Under the pieces are notes generated by a model, which saw only the letters and a list, made by a program, of their open reading frames with translations, was not told the origin of the DNA and made no database searches. Of a stretch of DNA of 64,000 nucleotides, positions 34,824-46,058 are shown in pieces (the stretch's first letter is position 1; each line of letters starts with the position of its first letter). The DNA comes from Mactromeris polynyma. Its lineage: Eukaryota > Mollusca > Bivalvia > Venerida > Mactridae. Location of the stretch: contig JASFXZ010000014.1 in the NCBI GenBank assembly GCA_032209605.1, positions 5,910,912 through 5,974,911 on the forward strand, read 5' to 3'. Position numbers and translations under genes: made by a program.

Positions 34824-37800
34824 ATGGCGGCGATCAGTCGTGCAAAATTACTGAGATCAATATTACGGTTTAAACGCAGTGTTTTTGGAGTTAATTGTAA
34901 TGAAAATGTATCACGGGGATATGCACAGATATCCGTAAGCCTTTGTATTCAAACGACAATTGTTATTTCTTTTTATACTTTAATCACAGTTATTTATTAT
35001 GATACCGTCAAGTATTCGTTCACAAACTCGTTCGTAACTAAGTTGTGAACTGGCCAAACAATCTCCGGACCGGGTTGATATTCTTTGCTCTCACATTTTA
35101 TGAATGTCAAGAGTGGTCCGGCGTGCTGATTTAAAACATACCCAACTCACCACTGTGTAATGGTTACCATGGGTTCCCCTGGGTGCTGAATGTCGTGTCA
35201 TGGACTCGAGGGTCATTTTCATTATTTTCCACGGGTCTCCCTAATTAGCGACAAGAAGCGACACGAATCGACAAGAAAGAAAAAAATACATTTTATGAAT
35301 AAATTATGATTACATATGTATGAAAATATGTTTATATATTATTTCGAGTGATCCATTGCAAAATTATTAATTTATGCATTCAATTTATGCACCGTTTATG
35401 CTGCTATACAAAGTTCTTATGACAGCGTAAAAAATCCAACTCTATACAGAAGAAGTTGACTAGCGACAAGAATACGAACGTGTAACATTTTTGCATTTTA
35501 TAACTCCAGTGTGGTTATATATTTACAAGCAAATGTTTATATATATATTATACCGCTTGGTTATAATATAAAATAATTAATTAATGTAACATAAATCTTG
35601 CAATTTTAGGCTATTATCGACAGCGTCAAGAAACGGCCAATGACAAGAAGCGACAAGAAAAAAAACCAATTTAAGAATAAATTATGATTATATATGTAAG
35701 GAAATATGTATATATAGATTATTTCGAGTGAACGTTTGCAAAATTATTAATTTCTGCACCATTTATGCTGCTATACAAAGTTCTTATGACAGCTTAAAAA
35801 TCCAACTCTATACAGTAGAATGTTGACTAGCGACAAGAATGTGATGTGTAACAGTATAAGACTCATGCATGTATTATATTTACCCCCTTTTTTATGGATT
35901 ACCAAAGTTTGTGGTACTGCTATATCATATGGTATTTGAAAAAGAGCTGTTCATATCAACAATCATTTGGAATTTACTTTGTAATATTTCACAATTTCTC
36001 CATCTCGCGCTTGGAAGAATGTTAAACGTGATCATTATCCTTGTTCAGTGTGTAAATTTAATGTTTAAAAAAGTGATAATTCAGTGTATTGTAAATTTTT
36101 GACAAATGGGTACATGCAAATTTTGATGGTATTATATTACACACTTTATCATAGACGAAACAAACGGTCTTCAACGGACTCCTTTGTCGATATCTTTGGC
36201 GGCAATCCATTATGGGTGTTCTATGTTAAATTATATATTGTACTATATGACTTATTACTATGTATTTTTATTGTTGTGCAATCACACTTAGTAAGCTACT
36301 TACACTTTGACTAAATGTATATAAACATGTATGTGCTGTAGATGACGTACATTGTACAAGTCTTAATAAAATGTATGTTCTGTTCTATTACACATACATG
36401 GGTAATAAAATTAATCCAATTGTCAAAATGACACTTATTAACGCGAGATATTGTATATTCAGCTGTTAACACGTTGTGCGCTAAGTTGCTAAGCTTGGTC
36501 AGGGGTTTGTATTGTATGCGTGCGGCATAATCAAACATTTATAATTAAAATTACCATTTAAAAATTCATTTGATTGTATTACACTAACGTATATAATGGT
36601 AATCTGTTTAAAAATAAAATTTATTTAGTTTTTTCGCTTCTTGCCGCATACCAGCATAAATGGTGCAGAAATTAATAATTTTGCAATGGATCACCCGAAA
36701 TAATATATATAAACATATTTTCATGCATATATAATTATAATTTACTCATAAAATGTATTTTTTTCTTTCTTGTCGCTTCCGGACGCTTCTTGTCGCTAAT
36801 TAGGGAGACCGTCTTCCACCTGACTCCGCCATTTTACACGCAAATTAGCTATAATTTAGAGAAAAGTTGACCCTTCAGCCGGAACTATTTTTATGGTCAA
36901 AATGTGGCTTTTAGGAAATTCCAGGTGTCAACTCCAGGCCAGGATCAAATGTCACCCCTGGTTTCATGGAATAATGTTTCCATGCATGTGAATTAGTCAT
37001 GATTTTAAATTTTTTATCAATCACTGCATGAAAATGTTGAAATGAATTATAAAATGATTGTTTACAACCACTTTGAACAAGGAAGAAGTGACCTAAGCAT
37101 GCAAAATATTGGTTAGACAATCTTGCAGTCTGTAGAGTTTCTGTGTTAGAATTTGAAAGGTGCAATTATAATTTGAAGACATTTTGTTGAATAATCAAAG
37201 TTGATTAAATTTAATTATTCGTTGGCATAGTCAGGTCAGGTGTTGAAGAAGGAAAATGAATCTTAACCTGTTGACAAATAAAGGAAGAACTTAGAAGTTG
37301 ATCGAATTGTTTCACTTCATCCTTGCCAGTGGTAAAAACTGGGGGGAAAACGGCAAACATGGCAAAATCCTCCTCCAGTAGATGACAAAGTTATCAGTGC
37401 CAAACTTATTGTAACAAAAAGAGACAAAAATCTTTTTTAGAATAAATAAATGTTTATTACATATTTATAACAAATCACACAGATGTTGGACTTTATGCAA
37501 AATAACTAGGTTGATAAACATTATTTAAGAAGTAAAATATATAAGAAAAATATAATTAAATTACTGAAAAATGTGGGCATCTCAACACAAAAATTGTCAG
37601 CTGATGCAGCTACGTGATTGAGATACTATCATACTATCTTGTCAGTCTTGTTTCAGATTGCAGGGTTACTGATTGAGATACTATCTTGTCAGTCTTGTGT
37701 CAGATTGCAGGGTTATTGATTGAGATACTATCATATTATCTTGTCAGTCTTGTGTCAGATTGCAGGGTTACTGATTGAGATACTATCATTCTATCTTGTC

Positions 37801-40800
37801 AGTCTTGTTTCAGATTGCAGGGTTACTGATTGAGATACTATCATACTATCTTGTCAGTCTTGTGTCAGATTGCAGGGTTACTGATTGAGATACTATCATA
37901 TTATCTTGTCAGTCTTGTTTCAGATTGCAGGGTTACTGATTGAGATACTATCATACTATCTTGTCAGTCTTGTTTCAGATTGCAGTGTTACTGATTGAGA
38001 TACTATCATACTATCTTGTCAGTCTTGTGTCAGATTGAAGGGTTACTGATTGAGATACTATCATATTATCTTGTCAGTCTTGTTTCAGATTGCAGGGTTA
38101 CTGATTGAGATACTATCATACTATCTTGTCAGTCTTGTTTCAGATTGCAGGGTTAATGATTGAGATACTATCATACTATCTTGTCAGTCTTGTTTCAGAT
38201 TGCAGGGTTACTGATTGAGATACTATCATACTATCTTGTCAGTCTTGTTTCAGATTGCAGGGTTAATGATTGAGATACTATCATACTATCTTGTCAGTCT
38301 TGTTTCAGATTGCAGGGTTACTGATTGAGATACTATCATACTATCTTGTCAGTCTTGTTTCAGATTGCAGGGTTAATGATTGAGATACTATCATACTATC
38401 TTGTCAGTCTTGTTTCAGATTGCAGGGTTACTGATTGAGATACTATCATACTATCTTGTCAGTCTTGTTTCAGATTGCAGGGTTAATGATTGAGATACTA
38501 TCATACTATCTTGTCAGTCTTGTTTCAGATTGCAGGGTTACTGATTGAGATACTATCATATTATCTCGTCAGTCTTGTTTCAGATTGCAGGGTTACTGAT
38601 TGAGATACTATCATACTATCTTGTCAGTCTTGTTTCAGATTGCAGTGTTACTGATTGAGATACTATCATACTATCTTGTCAGTCTTGTGTCAGATTGCAG
38701 GATTACTGATTGAGATACTATCATACTATCGTGTCAGTCTTGTTTCAGATTGCAGGGTTACTGATTGAGATACAATCATACTATCTTGTCAGTCTTGTGT
38801 CAGATTGCAGGGTTACTGATTGAGATACTATCATACTATCTTGTCAGTCTTGTTTCAGATTGCAGGGTTACTGATTGAGATACTATCATACTATCTTGTC
38901 AGTCTTGTTTCAGATTGCAGGGTTACTGATTGAGATACTATCATACTATCTTGTCAGTCTTGTTTCAGATTGCAGTGTTACTGATTGAGATACTATCATA
39001 CTATCTTGTCAGTCTTGTGTCAGATTGCAGGATTACTGATTGAGATACTATCATACTATCGTGTCAGTCTTGTTTCAGATTGCAGGGTTACTGATTGAGA
39101 TACAATCATACTATCTTGTCAGTCTTGTGTCAGATTGCAGGGTTACTGATTGAGATACTATCATACTATCTTGTCAGTCTTGTTTCAGATTGCAGGGTTA
39201 CTGATTGAGATACTATCATACTATCTTGTCAGTCTTGTTTCAGATTGCAGGGTTACTGATTGAGATGCTATCATATTATCTTGTCAGTCTTGTTTCAGAT
39301 TGCAGGGTTACTGATTGAGATACTATCATACTATCTTGTCATTCTTGTTTCAGATTGCAGGGTTAATGATTAAGATACTATCATACTATCTTGTCAGTCT
39401 TGTTTCAGATTGCAGGGTTACTGATTGAGATACTATCATATTATCTTGTCAGTCTTGTTTCAGACTGCAGGGTTACTGATTGAGATACTATCATACTATC
39501 TTGTCAGTCTTTTGTCAGATTGCAGTGTTACTGATTGAGATACTATCATACTATCTTGTCAGTCTTGTTTCAGATGGCAGGGTTACTGATTGAGATACTA
39601 TCATACTATCTTGTCAGTCTTGTTTCAGATTGCAGGGTTACTGATTGAGATACTATCTTACTATCTTGTCAGTCTTGTTTCAGATTGCAGGGTTACTGAT
39701 TGAGATACTATCATACTATCTTGTCAGTCTTGTTTCAGATTGCAGGGTTAATGATTGAGATACTATCATACTATCTTGTCAGTCTTGTTTCAGATTGCAG
39801 GGTTACTGATTGAGATACTATCATACTATCTTGTCAGTCTTGTTTCAGATTGCAGGGTTAATGATTGAGATACTATCATACTATCTTGTCAGTCTTGTGT
39901 CAGATTGAAGGGTTACTGATTGAGATACTATCATATTATCTCGTCAGTCTTGTTTCAGATTGCAGGGTTACTGATTGAGATACTATCATACTATCTTGTC
40001 AGTCTTGTTTCAGATTGCAGTGTTACTGATTGAGATACTATCATACTATCTTGTCAGTCTTGTGTCAGATTGCAGGGTTACTGATTGAGATACTATCATA
40101 CTATCTTGTCAGTCTTGTTTCAGATTGCAGGGTTACTGATTGAGATACAATCATACTATCTTGTCAGTCTTGTGTCAGATTGCAGGGTTACTGATTGAGA
40201 TACTATCATACTATCTTGTCAGTCTTGTTTCAGATTGCAGGGTTAATGATTGAGATACTATCATACTATCTTGTCAGTCTTGTTTCAGATTGCAGGGTTA
40301 CTGATTGAGATACTATCATATTATCTTGTCAGTCTTGTTTCAGATTGCAGGGTTACTGATTGAGATACTATCATACTATCTTGTCAGTCTTGTTTCAGAT
40401 TGCAGGGTTACTGATTGAGATACTATCATACTATCTTGTCAGTCTTGTTTCAGATTGCAGGGTTACCTTCATTTGTAAAGGTTGTAGAAGTCGGCCCAAG
40501 AGATGGACTACAGAACGAGAAAGAGATGGTGCCGACAGATGTAAAAATTGATCTAATTAACAAGCTATCAGTTGCTGGCATTCCATCCATTGAAGTCACA
40601 AGTTTTGTTTCACCTAAATGGGTCCCCCAGGTTTGTTCAAAATAACTGTTACGTTTGTCATAGTTAATGCATTATTAGCCAATTAAAGGAACTACTTTCT
40701 GTTTTGGTAGCTTATGTGTAGCTTTTAATTAATCATTAAAATCAATTTTTATGATTTCAATGAAAACTGATAGATATGCATTCTTATGATTTTTGTGTGA

Positions 40801-43800
40801 TTATGTGGATGTTTGATTTTACATCACACTACATGTATTATGGTCTTAATTAAATATTAATGTTAACATTCTGGGTGGATGGTAGCCTCATAATATATTG
40901 TATATATGGGTAATTCTATTGTAAACGTATATTTTGTCTATGGCTATACCTGGACGAGATTGAACCACAAACTTCACAATCGCTATATTGGGTGTGAGTA
41001 CTGGTTAGTTAGGAAGCAGTCATCGATAGTAATTAATATAACTTCATGTTTCATAATTACTGCAAAACAATTACTGCTGTGATGTTATATGGAGGTGGCA
41101 GAAATATGCAGTCCTCGAAATTTCCGAAAAATAACCAAATGCCCCTGTGAAAGGAAATGGAACATGTATATTCTTATACATGTATGATGTATATGCTTGT
41201 ATTCTCTTATCATTCTTATAAGCTTTGTGAAATGTTTTCTACGTTTTTTATTGTCTATGTATATTTTATGCTTGTACAAAAATGAGACTTGAATAAATTT
41301 AATAAAATGAAACATATTGTGTTGAAGATGGCTGACCATACTGAAGTGCTGAAGGGTATTCAACGGTATCCAGATGTACTTTACACGGCCTTAACTCCAA
41401 ACCTCAAAGGTTTTACAGCTGCAGTAAGTATATGTTTTACATCTGCCACTTATTTTCGGGGCTAATTTAAGACGCTCCAGAGGGTGGAATAGTGGCACCA
41501 TTCCCACTGCCAAATAAGGTCCTTTTTTCCCAATCTCAAGAAAAAATCCAAATAGAAATCACATGAATTAGAGAAGAAACAAGAGGTTTGTTATAGTGTT
41601 AGAGAAAGAGAAACTGTAGAAATGAAGTTGTAAGCCATTACAACATTAAACATTAAATAGTTCTAATTTTATGTAATTTGTTGATACATTTTTCAGAAAC
41701 TTGACAATTTATTGTGAAAAACAACCTGTTTGATTAGTTCTTCCATTATTATGCCCAGATGTTTTGAACTAAATTATCTGCTATTACCTATTTAATTTTG
41801 ATACTTTATTACTCTGATGACAGAACATTAGGGCCTTTACATGTAATCACTTTCATTGTTGCAGTTGGAAGCTGGTGTGAATGAGGTAGCTATATTTGGT
41901 GCGGCATCGGAGTCATTTAGCAAGTATGTATAGGTCACAAGCAATCTCATTAAAATCAGCTCCAGTCGCACGCTCCTATACTATACGCTAACTGGATCTG
42001 ATGACTGCACAATACAGGTCACGTTCTTGTGACCTTTGAGTAGCCAATCAAATCGTCGGCTGCAAAATGCTTTGGTATAGAGTTATGAATATTCGTCGAT
42101 CTTCGGCGAGCTCCGTAAGTTCCATTTGAGCGTAGATCACCAAGACGTTTTTTTACGTATTTTAGTCGATTTCAATATGGCTGCGCCCTTGGGCACAACT
42201 GCAACTCCTACACGGCAACATTCTTTGGTTGATAGGTGTTGTTTGTGTGGTGTTTCGTTTTTGGACATTTTTATAACCAGAAGCGGCAGGAAGGACGTTA
42301 AACAACAATATAAACAGAAACTCCAAAATAAATGATAAAGCCATTTTGAGATAGACGACAAACACGGTTTTGTAAGGAGAAATTTCACAAACGAGCACCT
42401 GGTTACGCATATCTTTTTTTAGAGAGGTTATATGAACGTGACGTCTTACGGAGTGTAGTCAGATCCTAACAGCGGAAAGTAATGGAGCTAAAGTTAGGGG
42501 CTGATTTCAATGAGATTGAGGTCACAAGCATACTAAAATATAAATCTTAAAAAATTCGATACTTCCTTAGGGTTGTAATTGATGACCGACCAAGTGTGTA
42601 TCGATATATTGAGTCATATATATAACAACCATTTATCAATATTTGTATAAAAGAATGGAAAATTGGTGTTTTTCCTAGTGATATTACACAAACACTCTTT
42701 TAAGAGCCCAAAAGGGGAGCAGCCATATTGTTTCTATAGGCAGCTTTCATGAATGAAACATGTACAAATGCGCACATTGCAGACAGTCGACATCAACAAC
42801 AGAAAATATATTTAGTATAAACAGCTAGTAACCACCGTTTGGTAAACAAACCAGATTTTTTTTCAATTGTATCGATGTCCATGTTGATCTTGAATCGTCT
42901 TGTTTGTATTGATATTATTTCTATCGATGACTTGAGTAGAATTCAGTGTCAGCAATGTGAATCTTCCTCTTCATTTTGTGTGGGGGCAAAAAATACAAAG
43001 TGAAAGTTGGTTAATTTTGTTTGATGCATGCAAGACAACTTTTCCATTTTTCGCTTACTATGGACATGTGACTGTTGTGTTGTTAACATATTATGTGGTG
43101 ACACAACTTCCTTGACTTTATGTTTTCAGGAAGAATATAAACTGTAGTATTGATGAAAGTCTGAAGAGATTTGAATCGGTGATGACCGAAGCCAAGTCAG
43201 TTAATATACCTGTTAGAGGGTAGGTAGACATTGTATAATACTGTAAAACCAGGGGGCCAAGCTGTTATGGTCATTGACTGTGCAGTTCGAACTTCACTCT
43301 TGATGTAAAATTTGTAGTTGAGGAAGCTGCTATCTAGCTGCCTTGTAGAAACTCCTGATTCTATTTAGGTGTCTGTCTATACTCAAAATAATATTAGAAG
43401 GGGCACCTGTGAGAGTGAAAGAATTAGTGCATAATGTGCTATTTTTATCACTACACCTGCAGTCACTCATAAAACTCCACTGTTCAAAACTTGAAACATG
43501 TTGGGAATAATTTTCATAAGTAATGTGGACCTTCAGTTCTATTGTCACAACTTAACTACTGTCTAGACTCTAGCAATGAACATAACTGTTAGACAATATG
43601 ATAGGAAATGATAGACTTGTTTTTTAGCGAGGACCCCCTAGCTGGCCGGTTACTTTTCTGTTTCAACCAAATCTTATTGACATCACTGCTGTATTAGATC
43701 TGTGTATAATTTTTCAAGTATCTACTTCATACAGAAAATTAAGTTTCAATATTTTACTTTAGTTTAGAACAGGAATGTTAAATTTTGTATATTGGTTGTT

Positions 43801-46058
43801 TTCAGTTATGTATCGTGCGTACTTGGCTGTCCATATGAAGGAAGTATCCCTGCTGAAAAAGTCGCGCAGGTTAGTTAAAGTAATAACTTCAAGTTTCTAG
43901 TTTCATTTTATAGTACTGTATGGATTAACAAATTGAATTTTGTACAAGTATTTCAATTTACCTTTTGTTCAGATTCCATTGAACTGAGTCTCCTACATGT
44001 TCTAGTAACTTTAATTTAAGCAGTAATGTGGAAATGTCATGTCTGAACATTATGATTTAGTAAACCTCTTTTACCAATAAAAGGCAATGAGAAACTTAGC
44101 GCTTAGTTTGCAAAGTCAAAAATTAGATTGGGAAATACTCAATGTCATAATCAATGTCACTAATACAGGTTTTCTCATCGCAGCTCTCATATACTTGTGT
44201 TGAGTTCATTCATTAAGTAAGAGAAGAATGTTATTTGCTAAGTATGTTGCAACATCCATTATCAAAGTTAGCTAACCCCTTTACAATGAAAATTCTCCAA
44301 TGCTTTAGGTTGCCAAGTCATTGTATGATATGGGTTGTTATGAGATTTCCCTGGGAGACACGATTGGTGTAGGCACTCCGGGCGCCATGAAAACTATGAT
44401 CGGTGAAGTGATGAAAGTCGTACCTGTAGAAAAGTTGGCTGTCCATTGTCATGATACGTATGGACAAGCATTAGCAAACATCCTGGCAGCTCTACAGGTT
44501 TGTGTTGTCCTTTGGCAATTAGTTCAGATTATAAAAATATAATTAGTCACAAAAAAAATACAAATATAATGAAAAAGCTGCTAAGGCTTAGTCTTAGTTT
44601 TATCAGAGCAGTGTACCCCATTTCAGACAAGTTGCTCAGCTTAATCACTAGTCTGAAATCATTCTTACTAGCCTGAACGTATATTACGCTTATTTTAAAA
44701 AGCCTGAAGTGATAATTATGTATGTATACTATTTGTTTAAGTCTTGGATAGATTTCATTTTTTTCTCCATTTCAAAAAATAAATTCACTAAAATTTACCT
44801 GTTCGGGCTAGCACTCAGGAATTTCTGTTAGCCAGAAATTATTAAATTTACTAGCACCGGGCTCCGAGCTATTGAGTTACTGTGAAGACTGACTGCATCA
44901 TTGTCAATTGAATGAATTTAAACATATGTTTACTAGACATAAAGGAATAATATTTTCCTAATCACTGAAGAAAAATAGGTATTTTATGCATAAAAGATCA
45001 GCTATTTTTAGACTTGATTTGCAAATGTTATATTTACCAGCCTTTTGTTTTCATTCAATCTAAATGAACAAAATTTTGTTTGAGTAGTTGTTGTAACCCA
45101 CTGAACATGTTCACCAATTTTTTATTAAAAAAATACTGTTATAACAACATGGAAGCAAAAAGAACATTTAATAGTTTAAAGTCTAAGTCTGAGTTTCAGT
45201 CTTAAAATGTTTGTGAATAAGGCCCTAGATATAGTTTGTTATAAGTATATTGTTACTTCAGATGGGCGTGAGTGTAGTAGATAGCTCTGTAGCTGGACTT
45301 GGTGGTTGTCCGTACGCTAAAGGTGCTAGTGGAAATGTATCGACTGAAGATGTCGTGTATATGCTACATGGATTAAACATTAAAACGGTATGTTCAATTT
45401 TCTCTCTTCTGATTTAATAGAAAAAAAGCTAAGAATTCTTGTCATAGCTTGGTCGTCATCGTCAGTGTCCCTGTGTCTGTTAATCTGTTTCTGAGCAAGT
45501 GTCATACACCAATTAACAGTTTCAAAAGGCCCTGTATTTCCTGGATTTTTAGCAAGTAAATATTACCGTCAGCTTAAATCACAATGTAAATATTGATTCA
45601 ATGTTTGTGGTTACGTCAATACATTAAATTGCACTTGATACACTTCTAATATTAACGTAATACAGCGTTGAACTGGTGTATAGCTTTGAATGAACTTGAT
45701 TTTTGTGTTTTGAATTTTTTTATTGTATATCTTGGACATACACTTAAAAGATTTTTAAATAAATATAGATGATAAGCCCCTCTGGTCGATGATCATATCA
45801 CTGAAAGCTTCAATAATCTCATCAAATTAGTTGAAAATCTGTTCAGTCATTTAAAAGAAGTAAAAGTCTGAATATTCTGTCCTAAAATTAAAACATAAAT
45901 TTTGGGGAACCAACTTTTCTTTTCTTAATGTTTTTATTATTTTTTAGGGTATTGACATACAAAAGTTGATAGAAGCTGGACAATTTATATCTCAGAAACT
46001 TGGACGCAACACCCAGTCAAAAGTAGCCCAAGCTACGTGTACCAAATCATCACTGTAA
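34824..46058 (+). CDS. HMGCL: 3-hydroxy-3-methylglutaryl-CoA lyase, mitochondrial
   Basis: It cleaves HMG-CoA to acetyl-CoA and acetoacetate in leucine breakdown and ketogenesis. Nine coding exons: 34824-34934, 40454-40630, 41328-41423, 41865-41923, 43130-43219, 43806-43869, 44309-44497, 45262-45387, 45948-46058; phases agree and give 340 residues (human 325). Exon 1 is a basic, serine-bearing mitochondrial presequence. Visible catalytic and metal-binding residues are R53-D54 in [12 protein letters not shown]245 and H247 in [11 protein letters not shown]278 in the signature [10 protein letters not shown], and N287 in GASGN; all are offset by exactly 12 from human numbering. The C-terminus ends TKSSL instead of the peroxisomal CKL, but keeps the regulatory-type cysteine (C335). 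Intron 1 (5.5 kb) holds a large splice-acceptor minisatellite; intron 4 holds a DNA element next to its donor. Confidence 0.97.
35168..36960. mobile_element. GGGGTTCC-family repeat split by a later insertion
   Basis: The left half (35168-35233, GGGTTCCCCTGGGTGCTGAA then GAGGGTCATTTT) and right half (36811-36960, GACCCTTCAGCC, GGTCAAAATGTGGCTTTT, GTCACCCCTGG) together match the intact relatives at 7271-7446 and 53193-53363. The 1.58-kb element at 35234-36810 interrupts it, dating that insertion as younger. Confidence 0.65.
35234..36810. mobile_element. 1.6-kb non-autonomous element with about 180-bp inverted repeats
   Basis: The ends are GGTCTCCCTAATTAGCGACA and its inverse. The arms stay similar for about 180 bp (GACAAGAAAGAAAAAAATAC, ATTATTTCGRGTGATCCATT, TGCAAAATTATTAATTT, ATTTATGCTG). 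A subterminal segment of the left arm is repeated at about 35610-35860 in direct orientation. Internal ORFs (35869-36102, 36084-36314) are hydrophobic and AT-driven, with no transposase motifs. It lies in HMGCL intron 1. Confidence 0.8.
37615..40466 (+). repeat. 55-bp minisatellite made of HMGCL exon-2 splice acceptors, about 52 units
   Basis: The unit reads TTGTCAGTCTTGTTTCAG, ATTGCAGGGTTAC, TGATTGAGATACTATC, ATACTATC. The last unit overlaps HMGCL exon 2 by 13 bases (exon begins at 40454 with ATTGCAGGGTTAC), so every unit copies the intron-exon junction. Each unit has a branch-point-like TACTGAT about 40 bases before the CAG. Variants (TGTGTCAG, TTATC for CTATC, GTTAATG) recur in blocks, implying multi-unit copying. 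Most units are exactly 55 bp; at least one early unit is shorter. Confidence 0.95.
41942..42518. mobile_element. 577-bp inverted-end element with 10-bp target duplication in HMGCL intron 4
   Basis: Ends CAATCTCATTAAAATCAGC and (inverse) CAATCTCATTGAAATCAGC are flanked by perfect direct repeats AGGTCACAAG (41932-41941 and 42519-42528). A 9-10-bp target duplication suggests a Mutator-like non-autonomous element; class inferred. It carries a plus-strand ORF (42126-42335) beginning before [12 protein letters not shown] and containing CCLCGVSF, reminiscent of a captured first exon. The insertion is only 18 bp downstream of the exon 4 end. Confidence 0.8.

Noticed and set aside
35869..36314. Transposase within the 1.58-kb inverted-arm element
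   Set aside because: The two ORFs are short and hydrophobic and show no catalytic motif.
37615..40466. CRISPR-like regular array
   Set aside because: Units are contiguous without variable spacers, in a eukaryotic intron; it is a minisatellite. The same holds for 25363-26080.
40360..40551. ORF through the last minisatellite units into HMGCL exon 2
   Set aside because: It reads exon 2 in the wrong frame; the correct frame begins at 40454.
42137..42410. Minus-strand ORFs inside the HMGCL intron 4 element as genes
   Set aside because: They overlap antisense to the more plausible plus-strand ORF and lie within a non-autonomous element.
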